From: Gonocerus acuteangulatus
Taxonomy: Eukaryota; Arthropoda; Insecta; Hemiptera; Coreidae
Length of the DNA: 64,000 nt
Direction: 5' to 3'
Assembly (NCBI GenBank): GCA_946811695.1
Contig: OX328132.1
Coordinates: 123,759,406 to 123,823,405 of the forward strand
A program made the translations under genes and the position numbers. Positions within the stretch are counted from its first letter, which is position 1. Every line of letters starts with the position of its first letter. A model generated the notes under the pieces. The model ran no database searches. It was given only the letters and a program-made list of their open reading frames with translations, and had not been told where the DNA came from. Shown piece after piece: positions 39,486 to 43,059 of this stretch.

Positions 39486-41844
39486 ATAAAACATGTGTGT
39501 TTACAAATATCATTGTTCATGTCATCCTTCATAACCTGCAAAACAGTTAACTTTAATGCTTAAAACCTTTTTAACAATTACTATCGATTTCGAGGGGTCT
39601 CCCGTGGTCTAGTGGCTAGTGCGCTAGATTCATAAGCGGGAGATGGTGGGTTCGATCCCCACCAGGAATTTTCTCATCTCATGGCTCGGTGAGAAAATTC
39701 CTGACTGCTCTCTGGATGTCGGCGCTAATGGCCAAGATTTGTCGATGCACCGTAAAAAAAAAAAAAAAAAAAAAAAATTCGATCATATTAACCTTTTGAT
39801 TAATACATATTACTTGCCATTATATAATATGGTTTATAACCATAGATAACGTGTCAAGTAGTAATAGATAACCAGCAAAGAACCTGTAAGCTTCTCAGCC
39901 AGTACGAGTAACTGTTAAAAATCACTACTGCTACTTCAAAAGTAACTGAATGTGGTCTTCGAATAAAATACCCCATTTATTTCTTTATAACTACATGAGT
40001 TTTATTATCTGTCAATGTTTCGGCTTGTAATTCAAGCCTAAGTCAGGGCTGTAAAACAAGGAGGACAGAGTTAATACTCATATACTGAATACTGTATTAA
40101 TCTACGTCTAATTTAAGCTCTAGCTATAGCACACAATTACATTTCAGCAATTAGGATACTACATTTCCAAACGGTCTGATTTTGAGTGAATAAAATATTA
40201 ATAAATATTTTCTAAGAAAACGCAATTTTAGAAATAATTCAATACTGAGATTTAAAATGCGGAGAAACAGAAAGGTAATAACTTAATGTGGGGAGTTTTT
40301 GTATGTTTAGTACATTCATAAAAAATAACATACCATTTTATGAGAAAAAAAATAAATGTATAATAATTAATAAAAACTAGATTCTTAATCATTTATTGAT
40401 AAGAAAATCAATTCAGGAAAGAAAATTAAATGCAGTAATCATTGTGAGCCTTTAAAAGTAGATCAAAAAAAGGACACTCAGAAAAACAATATTTTTTAGT
40501 TCTTTTTCCTAATAGAAAAATGGGCAAAAATAGAAGTATTTTATAAATATGCAAATATTAATTAGAGTATTTTAATAAAATTTATTCAAAATATATGTTA
40601 TATTGTACAAAAATTTAAAAAAATCTTTGGGAAAAATGGTCATATAGTTACGAAAATATCCCCATAACTCAGTTTTTGTGTTGTTAAAAATATTTTTTTT
40701 TTGTTATGGTGATTTTTAAACAAATCGCTTGACTTGTAAATAAACATTTTTTTTTTTTAAGGCAAATAAAATCCTGATTAAACCTAGTAAGCTGGATATA
40801 ATAGAATATTAACAAGAAAATAGCAAGAGTAGACTTTTCTTATCTTTAAAAAAAAAATCAGAGCCAATGATAACAGGTAACACTATCAATGAAATCCAGT
40901 AACCTACAAAAATTAATTAAATAAAATTAATACCAATTTGCAGTCCGAAAGGGAAAACGGTGCATCGAAAATTAAAGAAAAAAATGTAAAAATCACTGTT
41001 TTTTCCACAAGAATAAGCTTAATAGAGTCAAAATTCTTGTTTCCTATTCAACTCTATTCAAGAAAACAGTAGCACGAATATTTGATCCTACTTATATAGA
41101 AATACGGATGATGAAACGTAATCTAAAACTGAGACGATTGGAATATTTTCATAACAAAAGGCATCTTCATCATTAAAATTTCAAGGTAACCATAAAACTG
41201 TTAGATTGAAATTGATTCTTTTTCGTGCTAAATAAAAGTGCTAAAACTTATCAACATGAATTTATAATACGTTTTATTATATATTACAAAAAAATGAAGG
41301 TAACTGTTCTTGGGAGAAGATTATAATGATCTGCCACCATTGTAATATTCCTTTGACCAAGGTATTTATTAAATTTAAAAATTTTATTTTGTTTGATTTA
41401 TAATTACATTATTTTATGAGTTTATACTTTGACTGTACATTTGGTATTATTTTCTTCCCTCACTATATTTTTTTATTAGTGTTTTTAATTTAAATTTGTT
41501 TTTGTTACTCTCCAGATGTAGTTCTCTAATAGTACATTCAGTATTCTATTATTTAATTTTATGCAATTAGCATTAGAAATATTTATTTTAAATAGATAAT
41601 TTTTTTTTAATGTCTTTTGTTATTTAAATTGTATGTTATTTGTAAGGGACAAATGTCCTAGAATAATGTTTTCTTGTTATTTTTTTAGTTTAATCATGCA
41701 TTAATTCAAGATGCAAAACAAACAAACATTTGACAACATTGAGAATAATGCGACTCACCCATGCAAACCAGTTGTTCTCGCATAAGACATCTGGGACTGG
41801 GAAGGCATTGCAGGTGGCCGGTCCAGATGAACTACTGCCTCCAT
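6378..41844 (-). CDS. NCOR1: Nuclear receptor corepressor (NCOR/SMRT, Drosophila Smr) gene, N-terminal 13 coding exons
   Basis: Transcriptional corepressor scaffold that in animals recruits HDAC3, TBL1 and GPS2 to unliganded nuclear receptors in the nucleus. Thirteen exons join on the minus strand (41759-41844, 30688-30907, 28957-29075, 28164-28287, 27726-27914, 25138-25245, 24953-25009, 24782-24834, 24566-24695, 23611-23787, 21833-22133, 20541-20769, 6378-6475) with GT-AG introns and consistent phases. They give 630 codons plus one base. Landmarks in order: a Pro/Ser/Tyr-rich N-terminus, a coiled coil (about residues 217-255), a basic helical region (320-421), the deacetylase-activating domain with SANT1 (about 422-518), then a linker and a Lys/Glu-rich acidic stretch (599-630). 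The order matches vertebrate NCOR1/2. The C-terminal half is absent from the window. Extra small exons inside the two longest introns cannot be excluded. Confidence 0.9.
6771..6937. repeat. (TA)n microsatellite with TATATAC interruptions
   Basis: About 165 bases of TA repeats, interrupted by ACATATA units. It sits in NCOR intron 12. All Tyr-Ile repeat ORFs here are translations of this tract. Confidence 0.95.
7325..7545. mobile_element. Small foldback (MITE-like) element
   Basis: Imperfect inverted arms of about 85-100 bases, roughly 7331-7411 and 7446-7542. TTTTTTATACAAAAAT, GGATTTCAAGCCTTCAT and AGAACTGATCCTTATGGAAA on the left pair with ATTTCCATAAGCATCAGTTC, ATGAAGACTTGAAAC and ATTTTTGTATAAAAAA on the right. 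No coding capacity and no clear target duplication. Confidence 0.55.
7546..8885. other. Intronic DNA without recognised feature
   Basis: Part of NCOR intron 12. A short (GT)n at 8131-8143 and AT-rich unique-looking sequence; nothing coding was recognised. Confidence 0.5.
8886..10210. mobile_element. Composite inverted-repeat element with internal duplication
   Basis: The ends carry a matching 24-25 bp inverted repeat (8886-8910 and 10186-10210, ACTGTAATATTAAAACATAG). Inside, a unit of about 450-500 bp occurs twice in direct order (about 8944-9435 and 9480-9915; both with GGTCTAGTTAGGAGGT or GGGCTAGTTAGGAGGT and TTTGAGCCGGGGGG). Part of it recurs inverted at about 9955-10110 (TTTTGAAGGAAAATATGTAA). 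No ORF. Probably a non-autonomous DNA element that grew by internal rearrangement. Confidence 0.6.
10483..11512 (+). mobile_element. Helentron/HINE-like family, copy 1 (5' end to central TA tract)
   Basis: Begins AAGTCCGACTCGCAGGAACT with a short stem (GGAACTG at 10498, CAGTTCC at 10518). About 940 bases later it reaches TCATCAAAATCGGACCATTT and a (TA)n tract at 11433-11512. Parallel copies lie at 34030-35166 (-), 37538-38050 (+) and 44255-44770 (+). The 3' hairpin part is missing here. A central microsatellite and 3' hairpin recall Helentron-associated elements (DINE-1/HINE). That assignment is inference. Confidence 0.6.
11513..12355. other. GC-richer block and AT-rich DNA, no gene recognised
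   Basis: 11620-11800 is notably GC-richer than its surroundings (CTGACGGCCGACACCAAGC, TGATGGCCAGACACC). It has no long ORF and could be the untranslated end of an unrecognised element. The rest is plain AT-rich intron. Confidence 0.35.
12356..12429. repeat. (TA)n(GA)n microsatellite
   Basis: A TA tract passing into a GA tract, directly left of the transposon terminus at 12435. The same TA-to-GA transition occurs at 44717-44812. Confidence 0.95.
12435..13640. mobile_element. Nested DNA transposon termini of the GTGTTGTACCTTTGACCAC family
   Basis: The terminus motif occurs seven times: + at 12435-12454, 12636-12652, 12656-12675 and 13581-13597; - at 12614-12630, 13599-13615 and 13621-13640. 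The pair 12656-12675 / 13621-13640 matches at 19 of 20 positions as terminal inverted repeats. Inside are minus-strand transposase-like remnants. The number of extra termini suggests at least one copy inserted into another. Confidence 0.65.
12855..13372 (-). pseudogene. Degenerate transposase-associated ORF
   Basis: At 13372 the minus strand opens [20 protein letters not shown] and continues with a Lys-rich tail. Later come an Asp/Ser-rich [28 protein letters not shown], and a C-terminal [17 protein letters not shown] ending before 12850. Frames change several times. The order (Leu-Thr-Asp-x-Pro motif, acidic stretch, Val/Phe-Ile-Leu-Val core, Asp-Ile-x-Ala-Lys-Leu-Pro end) resembles the tail of DDE/pogo-type transposon proteins. 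Family assignment is tentative. Confidence 0.45.
14129..16823 (-). pseudogene. LINE ORF2: AP endonuclease and reverse transcriptase, one frameshift
   Basis: Starts [20 protein letters not shown] at 16823 with endonuclease motifs NANG, ITETR and CPPNK, then loses frame near 16428, where one extra T fits. It continues through [17 protein letters not shown] and 679 further residues ending WPRDLL at 14129. RT motifs: [53 protein letters not shown] and [10 protein letters not shown], so the catalytic Asp pair is intact. The finger and palm order fits the Jockey superfamily. A related copy lies at 52003-53713. Confidence 0.9.
16820..18163 (-). pseudogene. LINE ORF1: gag-like nucleic-acid-binding protein, frameshifted
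   Basis: ATG at 18163 opens 300 residues: a Ser/Arg-rich basic N-terminus, a PRE_C2HC-like region ([20 protein letters not shown]) and zinc knuckles ([14 protein letters not shown], then CVKCGQGH). The frame then breaks near 17261. [14 protein letters not shown] and the C-terminal [18 protein letters not shown], ending LLTSK, lie in other frames down to 16820. Jockey-superfamily ORF1 proteins have this order. Its stop overlaps the ORF2 start as ATGA. Confidence 0.8.
18255..18327 (-). other. tRNA-like sequence with A and B boxes
   Basis: On the minus strand ATAGCCTAGTGCTC resembles an A box, and GGTTCTCGGTTCGAGTCCC contains a clean B box. A T9 run just after it could terminate pol III. The acceptor stem does not pair, so it is a tRNA-derived sequence or SINE head rather than a functional tRNA. 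It lies inside the presumed 5' UTR of the Jockey-like element. Confidence 0.5.
18770..19180. repeat. (TA)n/(TG)n microsatellite block
   Basis: Two long tracts (18770-18868 and 18991-19180) of TA with TG runs, separated by about 120 bases of AT-rich sequence. The second tract runs directly into the Helentron-like 3' end at 19181. Confidence 0.95.
19181..19293 (+). repeat. Helentron-like family, 3' end with terminal hairpin
   Basis: After the TA tract come CGGCCTCTAGGGGTTCTGAA, GGCACTTCTGGATTGCGTCA, TGAGGTCAACCTTATAAGCG and a hairpin (GGTTCTTCCTATGG with GGAGGGAGCAACC), ending GCGCTAAAA. This is the standard 3' end of the family. Confidence 0.65.
19921..20192. mobile_element. MITE with about 40-bp terminal inverted repeats
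   Basis: Left arm 19921-19960 (ATATATCGTCGATACAAATG and CAAAGTATCGAATGTG) pairs with right arm 20152-20192 (CACATTCGATACTTTGCATT and TGTACCGACGATATGTA). The 190-bp interior has no ORF. Outside the arms both flanks carry a similar GGCC(AA/CT)GAGGGAAA block as a direct repeat. Confidence 0.65.
20220..20256. repeat. (CA)n microsatellite
   Basis: A run of about 17 CA units just right of the MITE at 19921-20192. Confidence 0.95.
20541..20769 (-). CDS. NCOR1: NCOR exon 12 (basic, then Ser/Pro-rich linker)
   Basis: Acceptor TTTATAG and donor GTGATT. The first two bases complete an Arg codon with exon 11. It starts [12 protein letters not shown], the counterpart of the basic segment directly after SANT1 in NCOR1, and then becomes Ser/Gln/Pro-rich. 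The last two bases (AG) are completed by the C that opens the exon at 6475, 14.1 kb away. Confidence 0.85.
21057..21125 (+). repeat. Fragment of the TTAA-flanked MITE family of 29346
   Basis: AACCCTTTCCTTACTAAAGA, GTACAAGTCGGAGCGCGC and GCCCTCGGAAC match the left end of the 29346-30013 element in order. The right end is missing. Confidence 0.5.
21570..21619 (+). repeat. Helentron-like 3' hairpin fragment
   Basis: TTCCTCCATCCTTCCCTATG and AAGGGAGGGAGTAACCGCAC followed by TAAAAA, the outermost hairpin of the family without its upstream part. Just to the left, 21355-21425 carries one arm of the foldback family described at 38345. Confidence 0.5.
21833..22133 (-). CDS. NCOR1: NCOR exon 11: deacetylase-activating domain with SANT1
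   Basis: One hundred codons plus one base, about residues 422-521. [16 protein letters not shown] is the N-terminal DAD motif. [27 protein letters not shown] and [11 protein letters not shown] form the SANT1 three-helix fold. In human SMRT this module activates HDAC3 and binds an inositol phosphate at the interface. The helix-3 Tyr residues (507-509) and the Lys pair (512-513) are kept here. Acceptor TGTGCAG and donor GTAAGT at 21832. This is the most diagnostic exon of the window. Confidence 0.97.
22247..22316 (+). repeat. SINE tail fragment
   Basis: GGGTGGCCGGCGCTAATAGC, CAAGATTTGTTGATGTGCCG and oligo(A). The GGGTGGC-GGCGCTAAT junction resembles the 5S-headed copy at 38053 more than the tRNA-headed ones, but the head is missing. 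It lies in the NCOR intron between exons 10 and 11. Confidence 0.6.
22393..22448. repeat. (TA)n microsatellite, target of the pogo-like element
   Basis: A TA run of about 55 bases. A pogo-like element starts at its right edge and is followed by TATATATATA at 23355, as expected for insertion into TA. Confidence 0.9.
22447..23354. mobile_element. Pogo/Tigger-like DNA transposon remnant
   Basis: The left end GTAGGACCTCCATTATCCAG and the right end (reverse complement CAGTAGGACCTCCATTATCC) form terminal inverted repeats of at least 20 bases, with TA on both sides. The CAGTA-TTATCC pattern is typical of pogo. The interior carries part of a pogo-type DNA-binding domain on the minus strand; the catalytic domain is missing. 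It lies in the NCOR intron between exons 10 and 11. Confidence 0.78.
22685..22890 (-). pseudogene. Pogo-like transposase DNA-binding domain remnant
   Basis: Minus-strand reading: [19 protein letters not shown], an in-frame stop, [26 protein letters not shown], then after a frame change [17 protein letters not shown]. The last segment is the CENP-B/pogo helix-turn-helix hallmark (Asp-x-Ala-Val-Tyr-x-Trp-Phe-x-Gln-Lys-Arg). At least one stop and one frameshift make it non-functional. Confidence 0.72.
23611..23787 (-). CDS. NCOR1: NCOR exon 10
   Basis: Fifty-nine codons, phase 0 both ends. It contains [31 protein letters not shown] and [11 protein letters not shown], each matching a conserved block of NCOR1 just upstream of the deacetylase-activating domain. 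Acceptor TTTATAG and donor GTGAGT. Confidence 0.93.
24566..24695 (-). CDS. NCOR1: NCOR exon 9
   Basis: Encodes residues 319-362, including [16 protein letters not shown] and [11 protein letters not shown], the basic helical region that follows the His-Glu-Asn motif in NCOR/SMRT. Acceptor TTTTTTTAG and donor GTTTGT, phase 2 in and 0 out. Confidence 0.9.
24782..24834 (-). CDS. NCOR1: NCOR exon 8
   Basis: Encodes [17 protein letters not shown] and two further bases. The Pro-Leu-Tyr-Asn-Gln-Pro-Ser-Asp-Thr motif is essentially identical to vertebrate NCOR1/2. The acceptor is GATGAAG after a T-rich stretch, and the donor is GTAAGT at 24781. The two extra bases are completed by the first G of exon 9. 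Confidence 0.92.
24953..25009 (-). CDS. NCOR1: NCOR exon 7
   Basis: Nineteen codons, [19 protein letters not shown], acceptor GACTTAG and donor GTTAGT. It continues the Asn-Arg-Lys-Lys-Ala motif of exon 6 and keeps the Leu-Gly-Pro-Lys element conserved in NCOR proteins. The exon is small and phase 0 at both ends. Confidence 0.9.
25138..25245 (-). CDS. NCOR1: NCOR exon 6
   Basis: Thirty-six codons, phase 0 in and out, acceptor TTTGCAG and donor GTATCT. It encodes [10 protein letters not shown], a Lys/Glu run, then QKIYAENR, matching the conserved Ile-Tyr-x-Glu-Asn-Arg motif after the NCOR coiled coil. Confidence 0.92.
26070..26222 (+). repeat. SINE family B, 5'-truncated copy
   Basis: Matches the body of the 3590-3861 element: TTAATTTACTAGGTACCAGC, then AAAGGAGAAAATC, GCATAGTACT, CACACTATCTCC and AAGAATCAGATATCTCT in the same order. 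The tRNA head is missing. It lies in the NCOR intron between exons 5 and 6. Confidence 0.6.
27726..27914 (-). CDS. NCOR1: NCOR exon 5 (start of coiled coil)
   Basis: Sixty-three codons in phase 0 at both ends, acceptor ATTTAG and donor GTATAC. The last 30 residues contain [16 protein letters not shown] followed by [10 protein letters not shown], clearly homologous to the start of the NCOR/SMRT coiled coil that contributes to GPS2 and TBL1 binding. Leucine/isoleucine heptads continue into exon 6. This exon and the SANT1 exon fix the gene identity. Confidence 0.93.
28164..28287 (-). CDS. NCOR1: NCOR exon 4
   Basis: Acceptor TTTTGTAG and donor GTATGT. It encodes residues 142-183, including [15 protein letters not shown]. 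This corresponds in position and character to the short basic Lys-Arg-Pro-Arg-Leu segment before repression domain 1 of NCOR1. It ends on a complete codon. Confidence 0.8.
28452..28681. mobile_element. Small TTAA-associated MITE candidate
   Basis: The right end GAATGTGTTAA and the left end GTAACACTTTAAATGC form an imperfect inverted repeat. The right TTAA (28678-28681) is intact and the left is GTAA. The GC-richer interior contains a perfect 18-bp palindrome GAGCACCATATGGTGCTC (28646-28663). It lies in the NCOR intron between exons 3 and 4. Confidence 0.4.
28957..29075 (-). CDS. NCOR1: NCOR exon 3
   Basis: Acceptor TTACTTCTAG and consensus donor GTAAGT. It encodes residues 103-141 and contains [13 protein letters not shown], which lines up with the Arg/Pro-Ser-Leu-Leu segment of vertebrate NCOR1/2 N-termini. 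It leaves two bases (CA) that combine with the first base of exon 4 to form a Gln codon. Confidence 0.8.
29346..30013. mobile_element. piggyBac-type MITE, TTAA-flanked
   Basis: Flanked by TTAA at 29342-29345 and 30014-30017. The left end CCCTTTCATTACTGTAGA and the right end (reverse complement CCCTTACCTTACGGCAGG) are imperfect inverted repeats starting CCC, as in piggyBac elements. The 668-bp interior has no ORF. A related fragment is at 21057. It lies in the NCOR intron between exons 2 and 3. Confidence 0.65.
30688..30907 (-). CDS. NCOR1: NCOR exon 2
   Basis: Acceptor TTGATCAG and donor GTAAGA. It encodes about residues 29-102, rich in Pro, Tyr, Ser and Gln, including [14 protein letters not shown] and [15 protein letters not shown]. 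This composition resembles the poorly conserved N-terminal region of NCOR/SMRT proteins upstream of repression domain 1. The phase is 2 in and 0 out. It is separated from exon 1 by a 10.9-kb intron. Confidence 0.75.
31144..31400 (-). repeat. Helentron-like family copy: hairpin, TA tract and inner edge
   Basis: On the minus strand the 3' hairpin (GGTTCCTCCCTATGAGGGAG on the complementary side) and GCACTTCCGGATTG block follow a (TA)n tract (31290-31340), which follows CCAAATTTCATCAAAATCGG. This single copy joins the left half (as at 10483) with the right half (as at 19181), showing that both belong to one family. Confidence 0.7.
31403..31528 (+). pseudogene. Inverted duplicate of the GPQIR-type ORF fragment
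   Basis: Encodes [20 protein letters not shown] and the following [14 protein letters not shown] on +, with only a few differences from the minus-strand copy at 31610-31733. The two arms are separated by about 80 bases, so the segment can fold into a long hairpin. Confidence 0.65.
31520..31925 (-). pseudogene. Degenerate copy of an uncharacterised repeat-associated protein
   Basis: Upstream part (to about 31925): [20 protein letters not shown]. After a frame change: [59 protein letters not shown], ending near 31520. I recall this motif chain (Cys-Phe-x-Cys-x-Trp-Asp-Ser-Arg, Leu-Pro-x-x-Ile-Lys-Leu-Gly, Gly-Pro-Gln-Ile-Arg) from multi-copy, uncharacterised predicted proteins of arthropods and Hydra. 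The cellular role is unknown. The frame break makes it a pseudogene. Confidence 0.55.
31930..32743. other. Intron 1 DNA, no gene recognised
   Basis: 32370-32590 is GC-richer and ends with CTGAGGAAGCTGGCAGTATG and GCGAAACGTCGGC, one arm of the foldback family described at 38345. The ORF at 32295-32546 shows no recognisable domain. The rest is AT-rich. Confidence 0.4.
32747..33403. mobile_element. Foldback element with very long inverted repeats, TTA duplication
   Basis: Ends CACAGGTCAACATTTAATCT and (reverse complement) CACAGGTCAACATTTGATCT, flanked by TTA at 32744-32746 and 33404-33406. The arms cover most of the 657 bases. For example, GGGGTTTTTGGGGTCGCTGA on the left pairs with TCAGGGACCCCAAAAACCCC on the right, and GAGTCCGAATCCGTAGTTT pairs with AAACTACGGATTCGGACTC. 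No ORF. The 3-bp TTA duplication fits a PIF/Harbinger-type transposase. Confidence 0.7.
34030..35166 (-). mobile_element. Helentron-like copy interrupted by a TTAA MITE
   Basis: Reading on the minus strand from 35166 (AGTCCGACTCGCAGGAACTG) it follows the order of the copy at 10483. A 441-bp MITE (34166-34606) interrupts it at TTAA. The 3' half with TA tract and hairpin is absent. The outer 5' edge abuts a (TATC)n/(TA)n microsatellite at 35167-35247. Confidence 0.65.
34166..34606. mobile_element. piggyBac-type MITE inserted in a Helentron-like copy
   Basis: Flanked by TTAA at 34162-34165 and 34607-34610. Ends CCCTTACACACTGACG and (reverse complement) CCCTTTCCAAACTAGAC. The uninterrupted target sequence (ATATTTTATTAAGAGAGACG on the minus strand) is present in the copy at 10483, which confirms a clean TTAA insertion. 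No ORF. Confidence 0.7.
35167..35247. repeat. (CTAT)n/(TA)n microsatellite
   Basis: A tetranucleotide run CTATATCTATATCTATATC passing into TA repeats, between the Helentron-like copy and the long-TIR element. Confidence 0.95.
35247..35980. mobile_element. Long-TIR element with internal tandem repeats
   Basis: Left arm 35247-35333 (TACTAGCTGTTACCCGGTGT, GCATCTAGAAAAGCC, AGAAACCAAATAAGTAATAT) is inverted at 35897-35980 (ATATTACTTATTTGGTTTCT, GCTTTTCTAGATGCAT, GCCGGGTAACAGCT). The interior has several diverged copies of a roughly 120-bp unit containing GACAGACAGCTGGTAGAC, with orientation reversal near 35695. The same unit forms the array at 61590-62090. No coding potential beyond repeat-derived ORFs. 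Confidence 0.65.
36244..36962. mobile_element. piggyBac-type element, TTAA-flanked, with internal tandem repeat
   Basis: TTAA at 36240-36243 and 36963-36966. Ends CCCTAAGGAGACGGCGGG and (reverse complement) CCCTTTCTGGACGGTGGG are imperfect inverted repeats. A roughly 56-bp unit (GAGAAGCCCACYRTCAGCCA and GTCACGGCTTTGTGCTGGCT) is tandem at 36845-36955. On the minus strand [18 protein letters not shown] could be a relic of the acidic N-terminus of a piggyBac-type transposase, but this is weak. Confidence 0.62.
37082..37265 (+). repeat. SINE family A (tRNA-Met head, common 3' tail), copy 1
   Basis: GGGTCTCTCCGTGGTCTAGT carries the A box, and GATGGTGGGTTCAAGTCC the B box. The body has GAATTTTCTCAACTCATGGC, and the tail GTCGGCGCTAATGGCCGAG and GATGCATCGT is followed by poly(A). 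A possible ATTATT target duplication flanks it. The anticodon-loop equivalent reads TTCCTAA here but TTCATAA in the other copies, hence the tRNA-Met assignment. Confidence 0.8.
37538..38050 (+). repeat. Helentron-like copy, left part, cut by the 5S-headed SINE
   Basis: AGTCCGACTCGCAGGAACTG, GGGTGGTTCCATTCTTATCC and CCAAGATTCTCAACCGTTTT follow the order of the copy at 10483. At 38050 it stops at GATATTAAGGAAA, where the 5S-headed SINE begins. The remaining roughly 500 bases and TA tract are missing before the 3' part resumes at 38254. Confidence 0.65.
38053..38253 (+). repeat. 5S rRNA-headed SINE sharing the tail of SINE family A
   Basis: 38053-38162 is clearly derived from 5S rRNA: GCCAACGGCCATAGCCACGT, TGAATACACCAGTTC, GATCACCGAAGTTAAGCAA and GGTCAGTACCTGAATGGGTG, with roughly 11 bases missing before the closing GTGCTGTTGGC. 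The internal pol III control region is retained. A linker (ATTATAAAAGGGTGGCAACC) leads to GGCGCTAATGGCCAAG, GATGCGCCGT and poly(A), the same tail as the tRNA-Met-headed SINEs. It is not a functional 5S gene. Confidence 0.85.
38254..38341 (+). repeat. Helentron-like copy, 3' hairpin part
   Basis: GTAGTCAGCACTTCCAGATT, GCGTCATGAGGTTAACC, then a perfect hairpin GGTTCCTCCCT...AGGGAGGAACC ending GCGCTAAAA. This is the best-preserved terminal hairpin of the window. Confidence 0.7.
38345..38600. mobile_element. Foldback element; its arms recur singly across the window
   Basis: Left arm 38350-38440 (GGGTTTGGTCATGTGG, AACTAAAATGTCTTTTATTT, GCCAATGTTTGGCTTGACAT) is inverted at 38493-38585 (ATGTCAAGCTGAAACGTTGG, CAAAAATAAAACTCATTTTA, GGACCAAACCCC). 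Between them lies TGAAGAAGGCTTAC. Single arms occur near 4343, 4590, 21355, 32546, 38893, 39985, 54571 and 56540. Penelope-like element ends are one possible source; not established. Confidence 0.55.
39208..39281. repeat. Two copies of a perfect 24-bp palindrome
   Basis: The self-complementary 24-mer (AAATTAATAGAA and its inverse) occurs at about 39208-39233 and 39256-39281. Each copy is followed by TTTAGCGA(G/T)TTGGATTGA, giving a 48-50 bp tandem duplication. Confidence 0.65.
39391..39478. repeat. (GA)n microsatellite
   Basis: About 44 uninterrupted GA units. Confidence 0.95.
39597..39777 (+). repeat. SINE family A, copy 2 (best-preserved head)
   Basis: GGGTCTCCCGTGGTCTAGTG, GATTCATAAGCGGGAGATGG and GGTTCGATCCCC give an A box, a CAT anticodon loop and a perfect B box. 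The stem-forming body GAATTTTCTCATCTCATGGC / GTGAGAAAATTCCTG follows, then GTCGGCGCTAATGGCCAAG, GATGCACCGT and poly(A). Degenerate TTCGA repeats flank it. It sits inside the inverted-repeat region 38940-39970. Confidence 0.85.
40040..41758. other. Intron 1 DNA without recognised feature
   Basis: Very AT-rich, with oligo-A/T runs. No coding remnant, inverted repeat or microsatellite of note. It directly precedes the exon 1 donor on the minus strand. Confidence 0.5.
41759..41844 (-). CDS. NCOR1: NCOR exon 1 (start codon exon)
   Basis: ATG at 41844-41842 opens 28 codons starting [16 protein letters not shown], then two bases (GG) before the donor GTGAGT at 41758. The leftover GG joins the G that opens exon 2 to make a Gly codon, so the phase fits exactly. 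A TAA lies in frame a few codons upstream of the ATG, which supports this start. I see no vertebrate-like motif in the peptide, so the assignment rests on strand, phase, donor quality and Pro/Ser/Gln composition. The upstream 5' UTR and promoter were not located. Confidence 0.6.
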
Positions 41845-43059
41845 AAATAAACAGACGATCACTTAATGTTCCAGGCATCACAATTGAAATACTCGCTTGA
41901 TCTTCAGTGTCTCTTGGTGATAACTTAATAATGTTACATATCACAAACATTTGACAGAACCCGAACGTATCGAAGAAACTGGTAACGACGACATTAAACA
42001 ACTAAAGATATTAAATAAATACTTCATAACATTAGAGCAGGCTGTGTACTTATGTTAACAAATTATAACAACATAGATTACACTTTTCTTAAATTAACTT
42101 TTTTTTTTATCACTTAAAGATTAAGTTTTGCGTCGAATATATTTAATACCATTCATTTAAAAAACTTCATTGATATCGTTTTATCATTTAAATGGACAGA
42201 TAATAATGCTCAGTTGAGGTTATGTTATGAAAATAGCACAAATAGAGTAAACCTCAAAAATACTTAACTATATAAACATCAGTTTGATAAACAAACGAAA
42301 CCTTTCATTACTGAATGTTCAATAAAGAACTAATTTGATGAAAGGTTAAAATTCATAAAAAAAAAACTAAACTTATCTTCTCTAATGCATTAAGTATAGT
42401 TTAGAATCAAGGCCATTTAAAAAACAAAATACGTTAATATACACAAGATACTTACAAAAGCATTAACAATAACTTATGTCATAGAAAATATGTGACATAT
42501 ATTATTAGCATTAAGTATGGCTTTACCATCTATGAACATAACAAAACATTTCATAATTCACGTCTATTCGACAATTAATTCACTGTTTACACGTCAAAAA
42601 TGGACTTATAAGATACAAGTAAGTGTCTAAATCAACTAACTTTCTTCTAACTTAAAAACTCTAAACAAAAATAATCATCAGTTCATATTCACCTTGGATT
42701 ATGGTTAATTACCATTCTTTTTAGACGGTCAAGAAAAAAATTTAAAAGCAACCGTCCAGCATAAAAATACAATCATTCTGCAAAGCAGCACAATCCATCA
42801 GTACACAAATATGAATCACAATAATAATCGTAGGCACAATAAACAAGCGAGGTTGACCACATTTGATTGATATACGCGCACAACTATGACGGCAAGACGG
42901 CCGTTTCTGTAATGTTTTCCCGTGTTTCTTTAGGAAATCTTTTCACTAACATCCCCGCACTGTTTAAGAAGAAGCAAGTTAATCTTCACAACTCAATCCA
43001 CAACCTAAGCTCCAAGCAAACAAGATACTCGGGCGAGTCGATATTTCTTCAATGGGGGT
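41845..43059. other. Region upstream of NCOR exon 1, promoter not identified
   Basis: The presumed 5' UTR, and perhaps the promoter, of the corepressor gene should lie here or beyond. A locally CpG-containing patch is present at 42870-42910 (ATACGCGCACAACTATGACG). I cannot place a start site, TATA box or UTR intron. Confidence 0.35.

Larger units (their letters stand above)
38940..39970. mobile_element. Large imperfect inverted-repeat element carrying a SINE and a GA tract
   Basis: Left arm 38943-39000 (TTCGAAGACCACATCCAGTT, ACTTTTGAAGTAACAGTAGT) pairs with 39907-39966 (ACTACTGCTACTTCAAAAGT, AACTGAATGTGGTCTTCGAA). A second weaker match lies inside (TTGGTTCTTGCTGG versus CCAGCAAAGAACC). The interior holds the palindromes at 39208, (GA)n at 39391-39478 and SINE A copy 2. 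No ORF recognised. Confidence 0.5.

Noticed and set aside
39597..39670. Functional tRNA-Met gene
   Set aside because: A and B boxes and a CAT loop are present, but the acceptor stem is not closed and the sequence continues into a multi-copy SINE body.
41690..42001. 103-residue minus-strand ORF around NCOR exon 1 in its own frame
   Set aside because: The other frame gives a start codon, a GTGAGT donor and a phase that fits exon 2, whereas this frame has no recognisable protein and reads through the donor.
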